From CAZVEV01 sp964625865 (GTDB lineage: Bacteria; Planctomycetota; Phycisphaerae; SM23-33), in contig CAZVEV010000019.1 of assembly GCA_964625865.1 (NCBI GenBank), positions 1 to 39,623 of the forward strand: a stretch of DNA of 39,623 bases, given 5' to 3'. Positions 22,812-30,638 of the stretch are shown one piece after another. The translations under genes and the position numbers were made by a program. Below the pieces are notes generated by a model. It searched no databases. It worked only from the letters and a program-made list of their open reading frames with translations, and was not told the DNA's origin. Position 1 is the first letter of the stretch. Every line of letters begins with the position of its first letter.

Positions 22812-24236
22812 ATGAGCAGCAGGATGAGAATCATTGCAGCGGTGGCGGTGGTCGGTGTGCTGGCCGGCGTGGCGGCGCCCGGATGGGCCCAGCCCCGCGG
22901 GCGGGACTGGTGGTCGGGCGCGAGGTCCTACAGGCGTCCGGCCCCGCCAAGCAGATCGCCCGGTGAGCGGTCTCCGGGCGAGCGGAGTCCCGGGCACCGT
23001 CCGGCCCCGCCGAGGCCCCTCGTCATCCAGTTCAAGCACATCAGCGTGCAGTCGTTCATGGAGACGATGGAGCAGTTGGCACAGAACGAGAAGATCCGCG
23101 AAGTCCTGAGCAAGGTCCCCCATGCGGTCAACGAAGAGGCCAACGCGGTGACGTTCATCGCCCCGCAGGAGTTGGCCGGGTTCCTGATGACCATCGCCAC
23201 CGGGCTCGACAGGCCCAGCGAGTTCCACATGCGTCTCCGCGAGATGGAAATGCAGGAACGGATGATGGACCAGCGGCTCAGGGCGATGGAGCGTGGCGCG
23301 CCTTCCGGCCCGTGTGGCGGGGCCTGCGGTCGTTCGGGCGGCTGCCCCAAGAGCGCCGGCCGTTCGCCCGGCAAGGGCGGGTCGTGCGGTGGCGGGTGCG
23401 GCAAGGCCGCCGGTGGCGCGCCGGGAAGACCGGGCTGCGGCTCCCGAGGCGGGTGTCCCAAAGCGGCCGCCCAGGGCGGGCCCAGACCACCTGCCGGTCC
23501 ATGCGGTGGAGCCTGCGGGGGCCGGTGCGGCTGCGCCAGGAGTGGCGGCCGTGCGCCGGGCAAGCCCGGCCCGTGTGGTTGCCCGAGCGGCAAGGCCGCC
23601 GGTCCGTGCGGCGGGGCCTGTGGCGGCCGGTGCGGCTGCGCCAGGAGTGGCGGCCGTACGCCGGGCAAGCCCGGCCCGTGTGGTTGCCCGAGCGGCAAGG
23701 CCGCCGGCGGCGCGCCGAAGCAGCCGGGCTGTTCATCTCGCGGCGGATGTGGCCAGGGCGGCGCCCGGTCCGTGCTGAAGCCGCCGGGCTGTCCGTCTCG
23801 CGGCGGGTGTCCGAAGGCAGCCGCCCAAGGCATGCCGGGCAGGCCCGCGGTACCGGCAAGGCCGGCCCCGGGGCCGCAGATCGCTCCGCCCAAGGCCGCG
23901 ATACTGCTTTCGCCTGACGTAGCGAGGCGGTTGGAGTTGTCCGGCGAGCAGGCTCGCAGGATTCGGGGGATGGTTGGCGAGTATATCGAGAGCATGAAGC
24001 ACCTGCACGCTCGTGTGGGCAACGCCATGCAGAACGCCCCGCCGGAAAAGCGCCGCGAACTGGCTGCGGACATCCGTCCGAAGGTGCAAGCCGAGACGGC
24101 CAAACGCATCAACGCGCTCAACGAGCGCGTGCTGGGCCTGATGGCCGGCGAGCAGCGGGCCGCCGCGATGAGGATTCTCGCCTCGCCTCCGGGGCCGGAC
24201 AGGTCCAGGTCCCGCGGCGGGCGCGGGCGAGGCTAA
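22812..24236 (+). CDS. Secreted cysteine-rich repeat protein with secretin-N-like and Spy/CpxP-like domains
   Basis: 474 residues; ATG at 22812 with AGGAG 7 nt upstream. Signal peptide: IIAAVAVVGVLAGVAAPGWA (7-26). Residues 69-133 (VIQFKHISVQSFMETMEQLA ... NAVTFIAPQELAGFL) resemble a secretin N domain. A Met/Arg/Glu-rich helix follows (about 137-161). Residues 165-340 are Gly/Pro/Cys-rich and contain all 23 cysteines, in CGGxCGxxxGC and PGCxSRGGC patterns, including a perfectly phased 35-residue tandem duplication (229-263, 264-298). Residues 363-456 (LSPDVARRLELSGEQARRI ... MAGEQRAAAMRIL) resemble Spy/CpxP-type helical proteins. Inferred: an exported metal-binding or disulfide-crosslinked protein. 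I know no described family with this order. Confidence 0.8.
   Translation: MSSRMRIIAAVAVVGVLAGVAAPGWAQPRGRDWWSGARSYRRPAPPSRSPGERSPGERSPGHRPAPPRPLVIQFKHISVQSFMETMEQLAQNEKIREVLSKVPHAVNEEANAVTFIAPQELAGFLMTIATGLDRPSEFHMRLREMEMQERMMDQRLRAMERGAPSGPCGGACGRSGGCPKSAGRSPGKGGSCGGGCGKAAGGAPGRPGCGSRGGCPKAAAQGGPRPPAGPCGGACGGRCGCARSGGRAPGKPGPCGCPSGKAAGPCGGACGGRCGCARSGGRTPGKPGPCGCPSGKAAGGAPKQPGCSSRGGCGQGGARSVLKPPGCPSRGGCPKAAAQGMPGRPAVPARPAPGPQIAPPKAAILLSPDVARRLELSGEQARRIRGMVGEYIESMKHLHARVGNAMQNAPPEKRRELAADIRPKVQAETAKRINALNERVLGLMAGEQRAAAMRILASPPGPDRSRSRGGRGRG
23496..23705 (+). repeat. Tandem 105-bp coding repeat, two copies
   Basis: Copies 23496-23600 and 23601-23705 are nearly identical, including at third codon positions, and encode the 35-residue Cys-rich unit. 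The near-identity points to recent duplication or ongoing unequal exchange. Shorter related units (PGCGSRGGCPKAAAQ-type) flank the pair on both sides. Confidence 0.85.
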
Positions 24237-24660
24237 TCCCCGCGGCGGGCGCGCAAAAAGATGGCGGCAAGTCGTCCCCATCGCCGACTCGCCGCCGTCG
24301 GACGCCTCGCGTCCGCAGTAGGTGCGGCAACCGTGCGCCGGGTGGCTGCTAGCCGGGCCACCGGTCAGACCACTCCGCCTGTGATGTCTGTGCGGACCGG
24401 CCGAACACCCGCAGGGCACGATCGGGCGAGAGCACAACCGGGTCGAAACGGCCCGGCCGTCGGAGGTCCGCATGCTCCAGTGCCGCCGGCGCACCGCCCC
24501 GACACTGGTGGTTCCGTACTACGTAAGGACTATACGATTCCTCCTTGGAAGGGGCCACACCTCCGCCCGAGCGTTTCCGCCGCATCGCCTGGAGGTACCA
24601 TACGGTGCGCATTGCATGTACCATGATCGCGCCACCCGCGGCGCCCCGTCGCGCCCCGGG
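24237..24660. other. Intergenic region, no gene recognised
   Basis: Between the Cys-rich gene and the hairpin before the second sulfatase no frame has a convincing start and family. A TATACG box at 24531-24536 could be a -10 element, but no matching -35 lies 16-18 nt upstream. Confidence 0.4.
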
Positions 24661-24687
24661 GCTGGTCACTTCACTTCAGTGACCAGC
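24661..24687 (+). promoter_or_regulatory. Hairpin in the leader of the second sulfatase gene
   Basis: GCTGGTCACT, 7-nt loop, AGTGACCAGC: perfect 10-bp arms ending 26 nt before the ATG, just upstream of the AAGGGA ribosome site. It could be an operator or an RNA element in the untranslated leader. Confidence 0.5.
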
Positions 24688-24713
24688 GATCTTAGCAACA
24701 GAAGGGACCCGCG

Positions 24714-26669
24714 ATGAATCGCACAATCGATCGACGACGTCTTCTCAAGGGGCTGGGGCTAACCGCCGCCGCGCTGACGGCGCCGCAGGTCGTGCGGGCT
24801 GCGAAGCAGACCGACAAGCCCAACATCATCTTCATCCTCGCCGACGACCTGGGCTGGTCGGACGTCAACTGTTACGGTCATCGCTTCCACGAAACACCCA
24901 ACATCGACCGTCTGGCGGCCGGGGGGATGCGATTCACCGACGCCTACGCTGCCTGCCCCGTCTGCTCGCCCACGCGCGCCAGCGTAATGACGGGCAAGTA
25001 CCCGGCCAGGCTCGGCCTGACCGACTGGATTCCGGGAATGGGCAACTCCAATCGGCGAAAGCTGCTGATGCCCCCCTTCACCAAGCGGCTTCCGCTGGAA
25101 GAGGTCACCATCGCCGAGGTCCTCAAGGCCGCCGGCTACCGGACCGGAGCGGTGGGCAAGTGGCATCTCGGGCCGAAGGGCTTCTGGCCGGAGGACCAGG
25201 GCTTTGACGTGAACGTCGCGGGTAACCACACGGGCACGCCGGCGGGGGGATACTTCCTGCCGAACCGGATGACGCTGAAGAACATGAACAAGGGCGACTA
25301 CCTGACCGACCGTCTGACCAGCGAGGGGATCTCGTTTATCAAGGCCAACACGACTCGCCCGTTCTTCCTGTACCAGTCGTATCACTCGGTGCACACGCCC
25401 ATCCAGGCCAAGGCCGACTACGTCAAGAAGTACAAGGCCAAGGCCTCCCCCGACGGGCAGAAGTACCACGCGACGTACGCGGGCATGGTCCAGAGCCTTG
25501 ACGAGGGCGTCGGGCGAATCCTCAAGACGCTGGATGAGTTGGACTTGGCGCGCAAGACGGTGGTTTTCTTCATGAGCGACAACGGCGGGCTGCGCTCGGT
25601 GACGGCTGTGCGGCCCCTGCGGGCGGGCAAGGGCCATATCTACGAGGGCGGCATCCGCGAGCCGATGATCATCCGCTACCCCGCGATGGTCAAGGCCGCC
25701 TCCACCTGTGCCGTGCCGGTGGCCAGCGTGGACTTCTTCCCGACGATGCTTGAGCTGGCCGGCGCCGGACAGACCCCCGCGGTCGACGGCGAGAGCCTCG
25801 TGGGCCTGCTCAAAGGCGGCAAGGCGCTGAAGCGCAAGGCGATATTCTGGCATTACCCGCACTACAGCCCGCAGGGCGGCAGGCCCGCGTCGGCGGTCCG
25901 CATGGGCGATCACAAGCTCATCAGGCTCTACGAGGACAACAGCATCGAATTGTACGACCTGAAGGCCGACATCGGCGAGACGACCAATCTCGCCGCCAGG
26001 CAGCCCGAACGGACCGCCGAGATGACCCGCCTGCTCGACGCGTGGCTGAAGGACACCGGCGCGAAGTTCCCCAAGCCCAACCCCGCCTACAACCCCAAGG
26101 CCCCTACGCGCCGCAAGCGGGCCGCGGCGCCTGCCCCGGTGAAACTGGCCAAGGGCACGAGGGATGGCGAGTTTGACGTGCTGGCGGCCGCGGCTGTCAA
26201 CGAGGCCCAACTCGGCTATGCCGTCACCACCGGCGATGCGGGGCGGGCCCTGAAGAAACTTGACACGCCGCTGACGGCCAAGGCGACGTTCACGCTCAAG
26301 CTCAAGAGCCTGATGAAAGGCGACTCGCCCCGCATCTATCGTAATGGCTTTCTCGCGTTCGGCGATGGCGGGTCAGACACCGACCTGATCAAGTGCGGCC
26401 TGTACCTCGGGGGGCAGCGCAAGTATGCCATCATCGATGGCGCGGTGGCCGACGGGCGACTGGCAAGCAAGCCGATGGGGGGCGATCCGCTGAGGGTCTT
26501 CGACGTGACGGTCAAGATCGACCTGGCGGCTGGGACGGTGGCGATGAGCGTCGACGGCCAGACGCTGACTCTCAAACTCGCCCGGCAGCTCAAGGCCGTC
26601 ACGCACGTGGGCTACTTCGCGACCCGCACAACGACGGGTTTCAGCAAGGTGGAGGTGGCGGGTCGATAG
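24714..26669 (+). CDS. Tat-exported arylsulfatase with C-terminal beta-rich extension
   Basis: 651 residues with a twin-arginine signal (DRRRLLKGLGLTAAAL). Sulfatase motifs: NIIFILADDLGWSDVNCYG (metal-binding Asp44 and Asp45), Cys84-Ser-Pro-Thr-Arg (formylglycine precursor), AVGKWHLGPKGF, VVFFMSDNGG and GHIYEGGIREP. The sulfatase part ends near residue 460. A basic, Pro/Ala-rich linker leads to a 180-residue beta-rich domain (from about 480: FDVLAAAAVNEAQLGYAV ... VTVKIDLAAGTVAMSVDG), which looks like a concanavalin-type jelly roll that could bind substrate. The ribosome site AAGGGA lies 8 nt upstream. It is unlike the CLPAR sulfatase at 9801 in both motif and length, so probably another subfamily and substrate. 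Confidence 0.92.
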   Translation: MNRTIDRRRLLKGLGLTAAALTAPQVVRAAKQTDKPNIIFILADDLGWSDVNCYGHRFHETPNIDRLAAGGMRFTDAYAACPVCSPTRASVMTGKYPARLGLTDWIPGMGNSNRRKLLMPPFTKRLPLEEVTIAEVLKAAGYRTGAVGKWHLGPKGFWPEDQGFDVNVAGNHTGTPAGGYFLPNRMTLKNMNKGDYLTDRLTSEGISFIKANTTRPFFLYQSYHSVHTPIQAKADYVKKYKAKASPDGQKYHATYAGMVQSLDEGVGRILKTLDELDLARKTVVFFMSDNGGLRSVTAVRPLRAGKGHIYEGGIREPMIIRYPAMVKAASTCAVPVASVDFFPTMLELAGAGQTPAVDGESLVGLLKGGKALKRKAIFWHYPHYSPQGGRPASAVRMGDHKLIRLYEDNSIELYDLKADIGETTNLAARQPERTAEMTRLLDAWLKDTGAKFPKPNPAYNPKAPTRRKRAAAPAPVKLAKGTRDGEFDVLAAAAVNEAQLGYAVTTGDAGRALKKLDTPLTAKATFTLKLKSLMKGDSPRIYRNGFLAFGDGGSDTDLIKCGLYLGGQRKYAIIDGAVADGRLASKPMGGDPLRVFDVTVKIDLAAGTVAMSVDGQTLTLKLARQLKAVTHVGYFATRTTTGFSKVEVAGR

Positions 26670-26718
26670 GGTGCCCGTCCCCCGGGGTGTGACCGCGCGG
26701 ATTGTTTGATCGGGCCCA

Positions 26719-26747
26719 TTGAAGGCCCTTTGCGCGTGCGGTATACT
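26719..26747 (+). promoter_or_regulatory. Predicted promoter of the PIN-TRAM gene
   Basis: TTGAAG (26719-26724), 17-nt spacer, TATACT (26742-26747, 5 of 6), followed by an AT-rich leader of about 40 nt and the AAAGG ribosome site. Confidence 0.6.
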
Positions 26748-26795
26748 ATCACCATATCATTCTTATCATATTTCTTATCGTGAAAGGTACACATC

Positions 26796-27869
26796 ATGAT
26801 TCTGCACGCGCTACGGGTGCTCTTTTTGCTTGTTGTACTGGCGGTGACGATCTCGTACGCCACTGCCCTGGTTCGCGATCCGGCGCAGGTGGAGAAGGGC
26901 ATGATGTACGTTGCGTTGTACGTCATCCTGCCCGCCGTGGGGGCCTTCGCGCTGATCATGGTGGACATGTTCTGGAAGCGCAAGCGGCTCCAGGTGCTCA
27001 GCGGGCTGTTCTTCGGGGCCCTGGCGGGGTTGGTGCTAGCCTTCGCGATGGGCCTGATCGTCGACCTGGTCGTCAGCGTCTTCGAGGCCCCGCCCGACAA
27101 CGCGGTGGTCCAGTTGGTCAAGGTGCTGCTGGGGGCGTCGGCAATCTTCGCCTGCATCACGTTCGTGCTCCAGACGAAGGACGACTTCCGTTTCGTTATC
27201 CCCTACGTGGAGTTCTCCAAGGAGACCAAGGGCGCCCGCCCGCTCCTGCTGGACACGTCGGTCATCATCGACGGACGAATCGCCGACATCTCCGAAACGC
27301 GGATTATCGAATCGACCGTCGTCGTGCCTCGGTTCGTGCTGGCCGAACTGCAGACGATTGCCGACTCCGACGACAAGCTCAAGCGTAACCGGGGCCGGCG
27401 CGGGCTGGACATCCTCAATCGCCTCCAGCGGTCCGACAAGCTGGAGATCCAGATTCTCGACGCTCACGCGCCGGGTGTTGAGGCCGCCGGCGACGTGGAC
27501 GCCAAGCTGGTGGCGCTGGCCGAGCACTTGAACGGTCGCGTGGTCACCAATGACTACAACCTCAACAAGGTCGCCCAGCTCAGGGGTGTGGTCGTGATCA
27601 ACATCAACGATCTGGCCAACGCGCTGAAGCCGATCGTCCTGCCGGGCGAGACGATGACCGTCAAGGTCATCAAGCCGGGCGAAGAGCCGGGCCAGGGCGT
27701 CGGATACCTCGAAGACGGTACGATGGTCGTCGCCGAGCAGGGCAGGGGACACATTGACGAGGAAGTGACGATCACGGTCACCAGTATCCTGCAGACCTCG
27801 GCCGGGCGGATGATCTTCGGGCGCGTCGAGGGCGAGAAGGTCTACACCCGCGGGCGTCGCCGCAGTTGA
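26796..27869 (+). CDS. YacL-like integral membrane PIN-TRAM protein
   Basis: 357 residues. Four hydrophobic segments lie in residues 1-128 (about 5-25, 38-56, 67-92, 102-124). A PIN nuclease domain follows (150-270: LLLDTSVIIDGRIADI with the first catalytic Asp, VVPRFVLAELQTIADSDD, NRGRRGLDIL, then DVDAKLVALAEHLNGRVVTNDYNLNKVA). A C-terminal TRAM RNA-binding domain comes last (VLPGETMTVKVIKPG ... GRVEGEKVYTR). This matches the YacL family of membrane PIN-TRAM proteins, thought to be ribonucleases. All four PIN acidic positions appear kept. The stop TGA (27867-27869) overlaps a long hairpin. Confidence 0.92.
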   Translation: MILHALRVLFLLVVLAVTISYATALVRDPAQVEKGMMYVALYVILPAVGAFALIMVDMFWKRKRLQVLSGLFFGALAGLVLAFAMGLIVDLVVSVFEAPPDNAVVQLVKVLLGASAIFACITFVLQTKDDFRFVIPYVEFSKETKGARPLLLDTSVIIDGRIADISETRIIESTVVVPRFVLAELQTIADSDDKLKRNRGRRGLDILNRLQRSDKLEIQILDAHAPGVEAAGDVDAKLVALAEHLNGRVVTNDYNLNKVAQLRGVVVININDLANALKPIVLPGETMTVKVIKPGEEPGQGVGYLEDGTMVVAEQGRGHIDEEVTITVTSILQTSAGRMIFGRVEGEKVYTRGRRRS

Positions 27870-27947
27870 TTGCGGATTTCGAGTTTCGGATTGCGGATTC
27901 CTTGTCCGACAACGGAATCCGCATTCCGCATTCCGAAATCCGCAATC
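27868..27947 (+). repeat. 80-bp inverted repeat overlapping the upstream stop codon
   Basis: Arms 27868-27901 and 27914-27947 match at 29 of 34 positions around a 12-nt loop. They are built from repeated GATTGCGGAT/TTTCGGATTGC words, and the outer 14 bp pair perfectly. The left arm starts inside the TGA of the PIN-TRAM gene. It has no U-tract and could be a MITE-like element or a transcript-ending hairpin. Confidence 0.6.
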
Positions 27948-28018
27948 GCCTCTGGCGTGTGGAATCGAGGCGTGGTAGACTTCATGTGATAACCATGGGC
28001 GTTTGAAGGAGCAACGCT

Positions 28019-28705
28019 ATGTCCAAGGTGTCCCTGCAGGGGCATATGAAAGAACAGGTCGCCGAGGTGGTCGAGGAAGAACAGGGCCCCGTCGGGCCCT
28101 ACATCACCATCTCGCGCCAGTTCGGGTGCTACGGCTTTTCACTCGGCCTGCTGCTGATGGAAATCCTCAATGACGAGGCGACGCCCGAGACCACGTGGCG
28201 GATTTATCACCGTGAGATCCTCGAGCGTCTGGCGTCCGAGACGAACATGGCCGCCGAGGACGTTGACAAGAAGCGGCGGTCCAAGCCCGGGCTTCTGGGT
28301 GACTTTTTCCGGTCGATGTCGAAGGATCGCGTCCCGGGCGGGTACGAGATTCGCAACCGGACGATGACGATCGTCCGCGACCTGTGCACCAAGGGCCACG
28401 CCATCATCGTCGGTCAGAGCGGCGCGATGGCCACCCTGGACCTGCCCAACGGCCTGTCGGTGCGCCTCGAAGCCCCGAAGGATTGGCGAGCGAAGGAGGT
28501 CGCCTTCCGCGAGGGCCTTTCCGAGGTCCAGTCCAAGCTGCGTATCCAGGCGATGGAGAAGGAGCGGGATTACCTTCGCAAGCTCTACGAGCGTCGCATC
28601 AAGAGCAAGACCGTATTCAACCTGACGTACGACTGCTCGTACTTCACGCTGGTGCAGATCGCGCGGCACATCGTCTACGCGATGAAGCTCAAGGGGTGCA
28701 TCTAG
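28019..28705 (+). CDS. Cytidylate-kinase-like family protein
   Basis: 228 residues; ATG at 28019 with AAGGAG 7 nt upstream. It begins the kinase-like fold with ITISRQFGCYGFSLG, the family form of the P-loop region (usually ISRQ.GSGG..IG), then WRIYHREILERLA, GHAIIVGQSGAMAT, SVRLEAPKDWRAKEVAFREG and DYLRKLYE. This fits the PF13189 'cytidylate kinase-like' group rather than true Cmk. The substrate is unknown, and the P-loop lacks the GK[ST] end, so kinase activity is uncertain. The stop TAG shares its last base with the hairpin at 28705. Confidence 0.8.
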   Translation: MSKVSLQGHMKEQVAEVVEEEQGPVGPYITISRQFGCYGFSLGLLLMEILNDEATPETTWRIYHREILERLASETNMAAEDVDKKRRSKPGLLGDFFRSMSKDRVPGGYEIRNRTMTIVRDLCTKGHAIIVGQSGAMATLDLPNGLSVRLEAPKDWRAKEVAFREGLSEVQSKLRIQAMEKERDYLRKLYERRIKSKTVFNLTYDCSYFTLVQIARHIVYAMKLKGCI

Positions 28706-28860
28706 TCGTCTGACATGTGCGTCAGACGACAGAGTAGGAGAAAGGAGAGAGGGCACAGGACGGCGAAGGGCAAGTACCCCTGAACGCCGTGAGACGTGGT
28801 CGAGTGCGGAGGCGTCTCCTGCGGTCTACTCTCACCTTTCTCCTCTCTCGGCGCTCGACA
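28705..28860 (-). repeat. Structured dispersed repeat, copy 2
   Basis: The inverted counterpart of 9402-9577. The terminal hairpin at 28705-28730 has perfect 10-bp arms (GTCGTCTGAC, 6-nt loop, GTCAGACGAC); the body 28721-28860 aligns with 9402-9540 in reverse complement, sharing CGAGAGAGGAGAAAG and GTAGACCGCAGGAGACGCCT. It begins at the last base of the upstream stop codon. Confidence 0.7.
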
Positions 28861-29195
28861 CGCCACCGAGGCGACGAAATCTTGCAAGATTCTCTTCACG
28901 CCCGACGAAACGGACCATATACTGTTCCGCCTTCGGACGCCATGCCAGTGGTGTCAGCGGCGGCCTGCCCGCCGTGGCGAAGTTGACCTGGGCTGCAACG
29001 CGGCCTTGTGTCGGGCATTGGTTTGCCGGCCTCACACTCGTGAGGCGCCGGCCCACGGGCTTGGTCTCCCTCGTGCGGGACGAGGCCAGCAACACCGCCC
29101 ATGGGCCGATAGCCGCGAAATGACGGCGTCTCGCGGCACCGAACACGCGTACTCGTCACCGTACTGACGTGGCGAGAGATTGCACGGAGCCGATT
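28861..29195 (+). promoter_or_regulatory. V-ATPase operon leader with predicted promoter at 28895-28923
   Basis: TTCACG (28895-28900), 17-nt spacer, TATACT (28918-28923). The leader would be about 265 nt. It contains a hairpin near 29029-29056 (GCCGGC-CTCAC / GTGAG-GC-GCCGGC). No gene is seen in it. A long structured leader on an ATPase operon could be regulatory. Confidence 0.45.
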
Positions 29196-29831
29196 ATGGG
29201 CCAGACGATTCAGGCGTTCGTTGACAAGATTCGTACCGAAGGCATTCAGGCCGGGCAGAAGGAAGCTGACGACCTGCTCGCCGAAGCCAGGCAGCAGGCC
29301 GAACAGATCGCCGCCCAGGCCGCGCAGGACGCCGAGAAGGTGCTCGCCGACGCGAAGACTGAAGCCGAGAACATCGTCTCCCGCGGACGGACCGAGTTGG
29401 AGTTGGCCGCCCGTGATGCGGTGGGCAAGCTTCGCGACGCGCTGGGCAGGGCCCTCGGGGCCGTCCTGGCCGGCGGGGCGCGAGAGAAACTCGATGACGA
29501 GGCCTTCATCGGGCAGGTTCTGCATGAGATTATCACGGCCTACGGACAGGCCGAAACCAAAGGCAAGAAGATCATCCGCATCAACGTGCCCGAGCCGATG
29601 CGGCAGAAGCTCGTCCAGTGGGCCATCGCCCACGTCGGCTCGGACAATCTCGGTGGAGAGCACATCACGATCGATCTGAAGGGCACGCTGAGGCAGGCGG
29701 GTTTCGAGTACAACGTTGCGGGGGCTACGGTCGAAGTGACCGTCGAAAGCGTCGTCGAAGTGCTCACTGATCTGGTGGGCCCGGCCGTCCGCGAGATTCT
29801 CGAGGCCGCGATGGCTGAGAGCAAGGGCTAG
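29196..29831 (+). CDS. atpE: V-type ATPase subunit E
   Basis: 211 residues; ATG at 29196 with GGAG 6 nt upstream. The N-terminal half is a long charged helix, rich in Ala, Glu and Gln (GIQAGQKEADDLLAEARQQA ... DAEKVLADAKTEAENIVS), forming the peripheral stalk. The C-terminal half is a globular domain ending VESVVEVLTDLVGPAVREIL, typical of V-ATPase E. It is the first gene of the E-DUF2764-A-B-D-I-K operon. No separate subunit G/H gene is seen, so the stalk partner is missing or encoded elsewhere. Confidence 0.85.
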   Translation: MGQTIQAFVDKIRTEGIQAGQKEADDLLAEARQQAEQIAAQAAQDAEKVLADAKTEAENIVSRGRTELELAARDAVGKLRDALGRALGAVLAGGAREKLDDEAFIGQVLHEIITAYGQAETKGKKIIRINVPEPMRQKLVQWAIAHVGSDNLGGEHITIDLKGTLRQAGFEYNVAGATVEVTVESVVEVLTDLVGPAVREILEAAMAESKG

Positions 29832-29836
29832 CCCAG

Positions 29837-30541
29837 ATGGCAGCGAGTCACTACTTTCTGCTCTCGGCCTTGCCGCACCTGGGCGACCTCGGCGATGCCC
29901 CGCCGCTCAGTTCCGCTCGCCTCATCGAGGCCGTCCGGGACGCCAAGGGCCCGGCCGGACTCATCGAGACAATCCTGCTGTCCGACGACCTGATTCAGCG
30001 CGACGCGCTTCAGGCCGGCGAGATTGCCCAAGCCGAGGCGGCCGTCCTTACCGACGATCAGCTCAGCGGCGAGGCGCCGTTGCCGGAGTATCTCGTCCAG
30101 GCTGGTGAGCAGGCTTCCGGGCGCGTGGTCGCCGACGCGGTCTGGGCCGCGTACTTCCGTCACGCCGCGGCGGTCGCCGGCAGCGGCACGGTGTTGGCGG
30201 CCTGGGTTGCATGGGAAGTTGCCCTGCGAAACGCCCTGGCCGAGTCACGCGCCAAAGCGCTCGACCTGGACGTCGAGGCCTATCTCGTGGCGCCCGAGTT
30301 GGCTGATGCGACGGCGGACTTCACCGGCCTGCTGAATGAGCTTGCCACCGCGAGCGATCCCCTGGCGGCTGCCAGCGCGGTTGACCGGGCGAGGTGGAAC
30401 TGGCTGGGCGAGCACGAAGCGTGGTTTACCTTCGGCGATGACGAACTGGCCGTCTACGCGATGAGGCTGATGTTGATGCAGCGGGCTCAGCGGGTGGCCC
30501 GCGCACAGGCGGACAAGGAACAGGAATCCCCCGCGGGCTGA
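29837..30541 (+). CDS. DUF2764 family protein of V-ATPase operons
   Basis: 234 residues, starting 5 nt after atpE. It opens SHYFLLSALPHLGDLGDAPPLSS, matching the Y-x-L-x-x-x-L-P-x-L ... PP start of DUF2764 proteins, which occupy this operon position in Chlamydia, Bacteroidetes and Spirochaetes. It is helical throughout; ARWNWLGEHEAWFTFGDDELAVYAMRLMLMQRA near the end is the most conserved-looking block. It probably takes the place of the C/d-type central-stalk subunit. That role is inferred from position. Confidence 0.82.
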   Translation: MAASHYFLLSALPHLGDLGDAPPLSSARLIEAVRDAKGPAGLIETILLSDDLIQRDALQAGEIAQAEAAVLTDDQLSGEAPLPEYLVQAGEQASGRVVADAVWAAYFRHAAAVAGSGTVLAAWVAWEVALRNALAESRAKALDLDVEAYLVAPELADATADFTGLLNELATASDPLAAASAVDRARWNWLGEHEAWFTFGDDELAVYAMRLMLMQRAQRVARAQADKEQESPAG

Positions 30542-30638
30542 TCGGCTGGCCGCCGGCGGCTGCGGGATTACAGACAGACATTACTGGCGAGTTTGGCGGC
30601 GGTATCAGCGCCGCATGCACTAGTCAAAGGACGACATC

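Noticed and set aside
23496..23705. Tandem repeats as a CRISPR array
   Set aside because: The unit is 105 bp, in frame and without unique spacers; it encodes Cys-rich protein repeats.
24237..24660. Small gene or tRNA in the spacer
   Set aside because: No cloverleaf and no frame with start, ribosome site and recognisable protein.
24759..26210. 483-codon frame antisense to the second sulfatase
   Set aside because: The sulfatase motifs are on the plus strand; the antisense is low-complexity.
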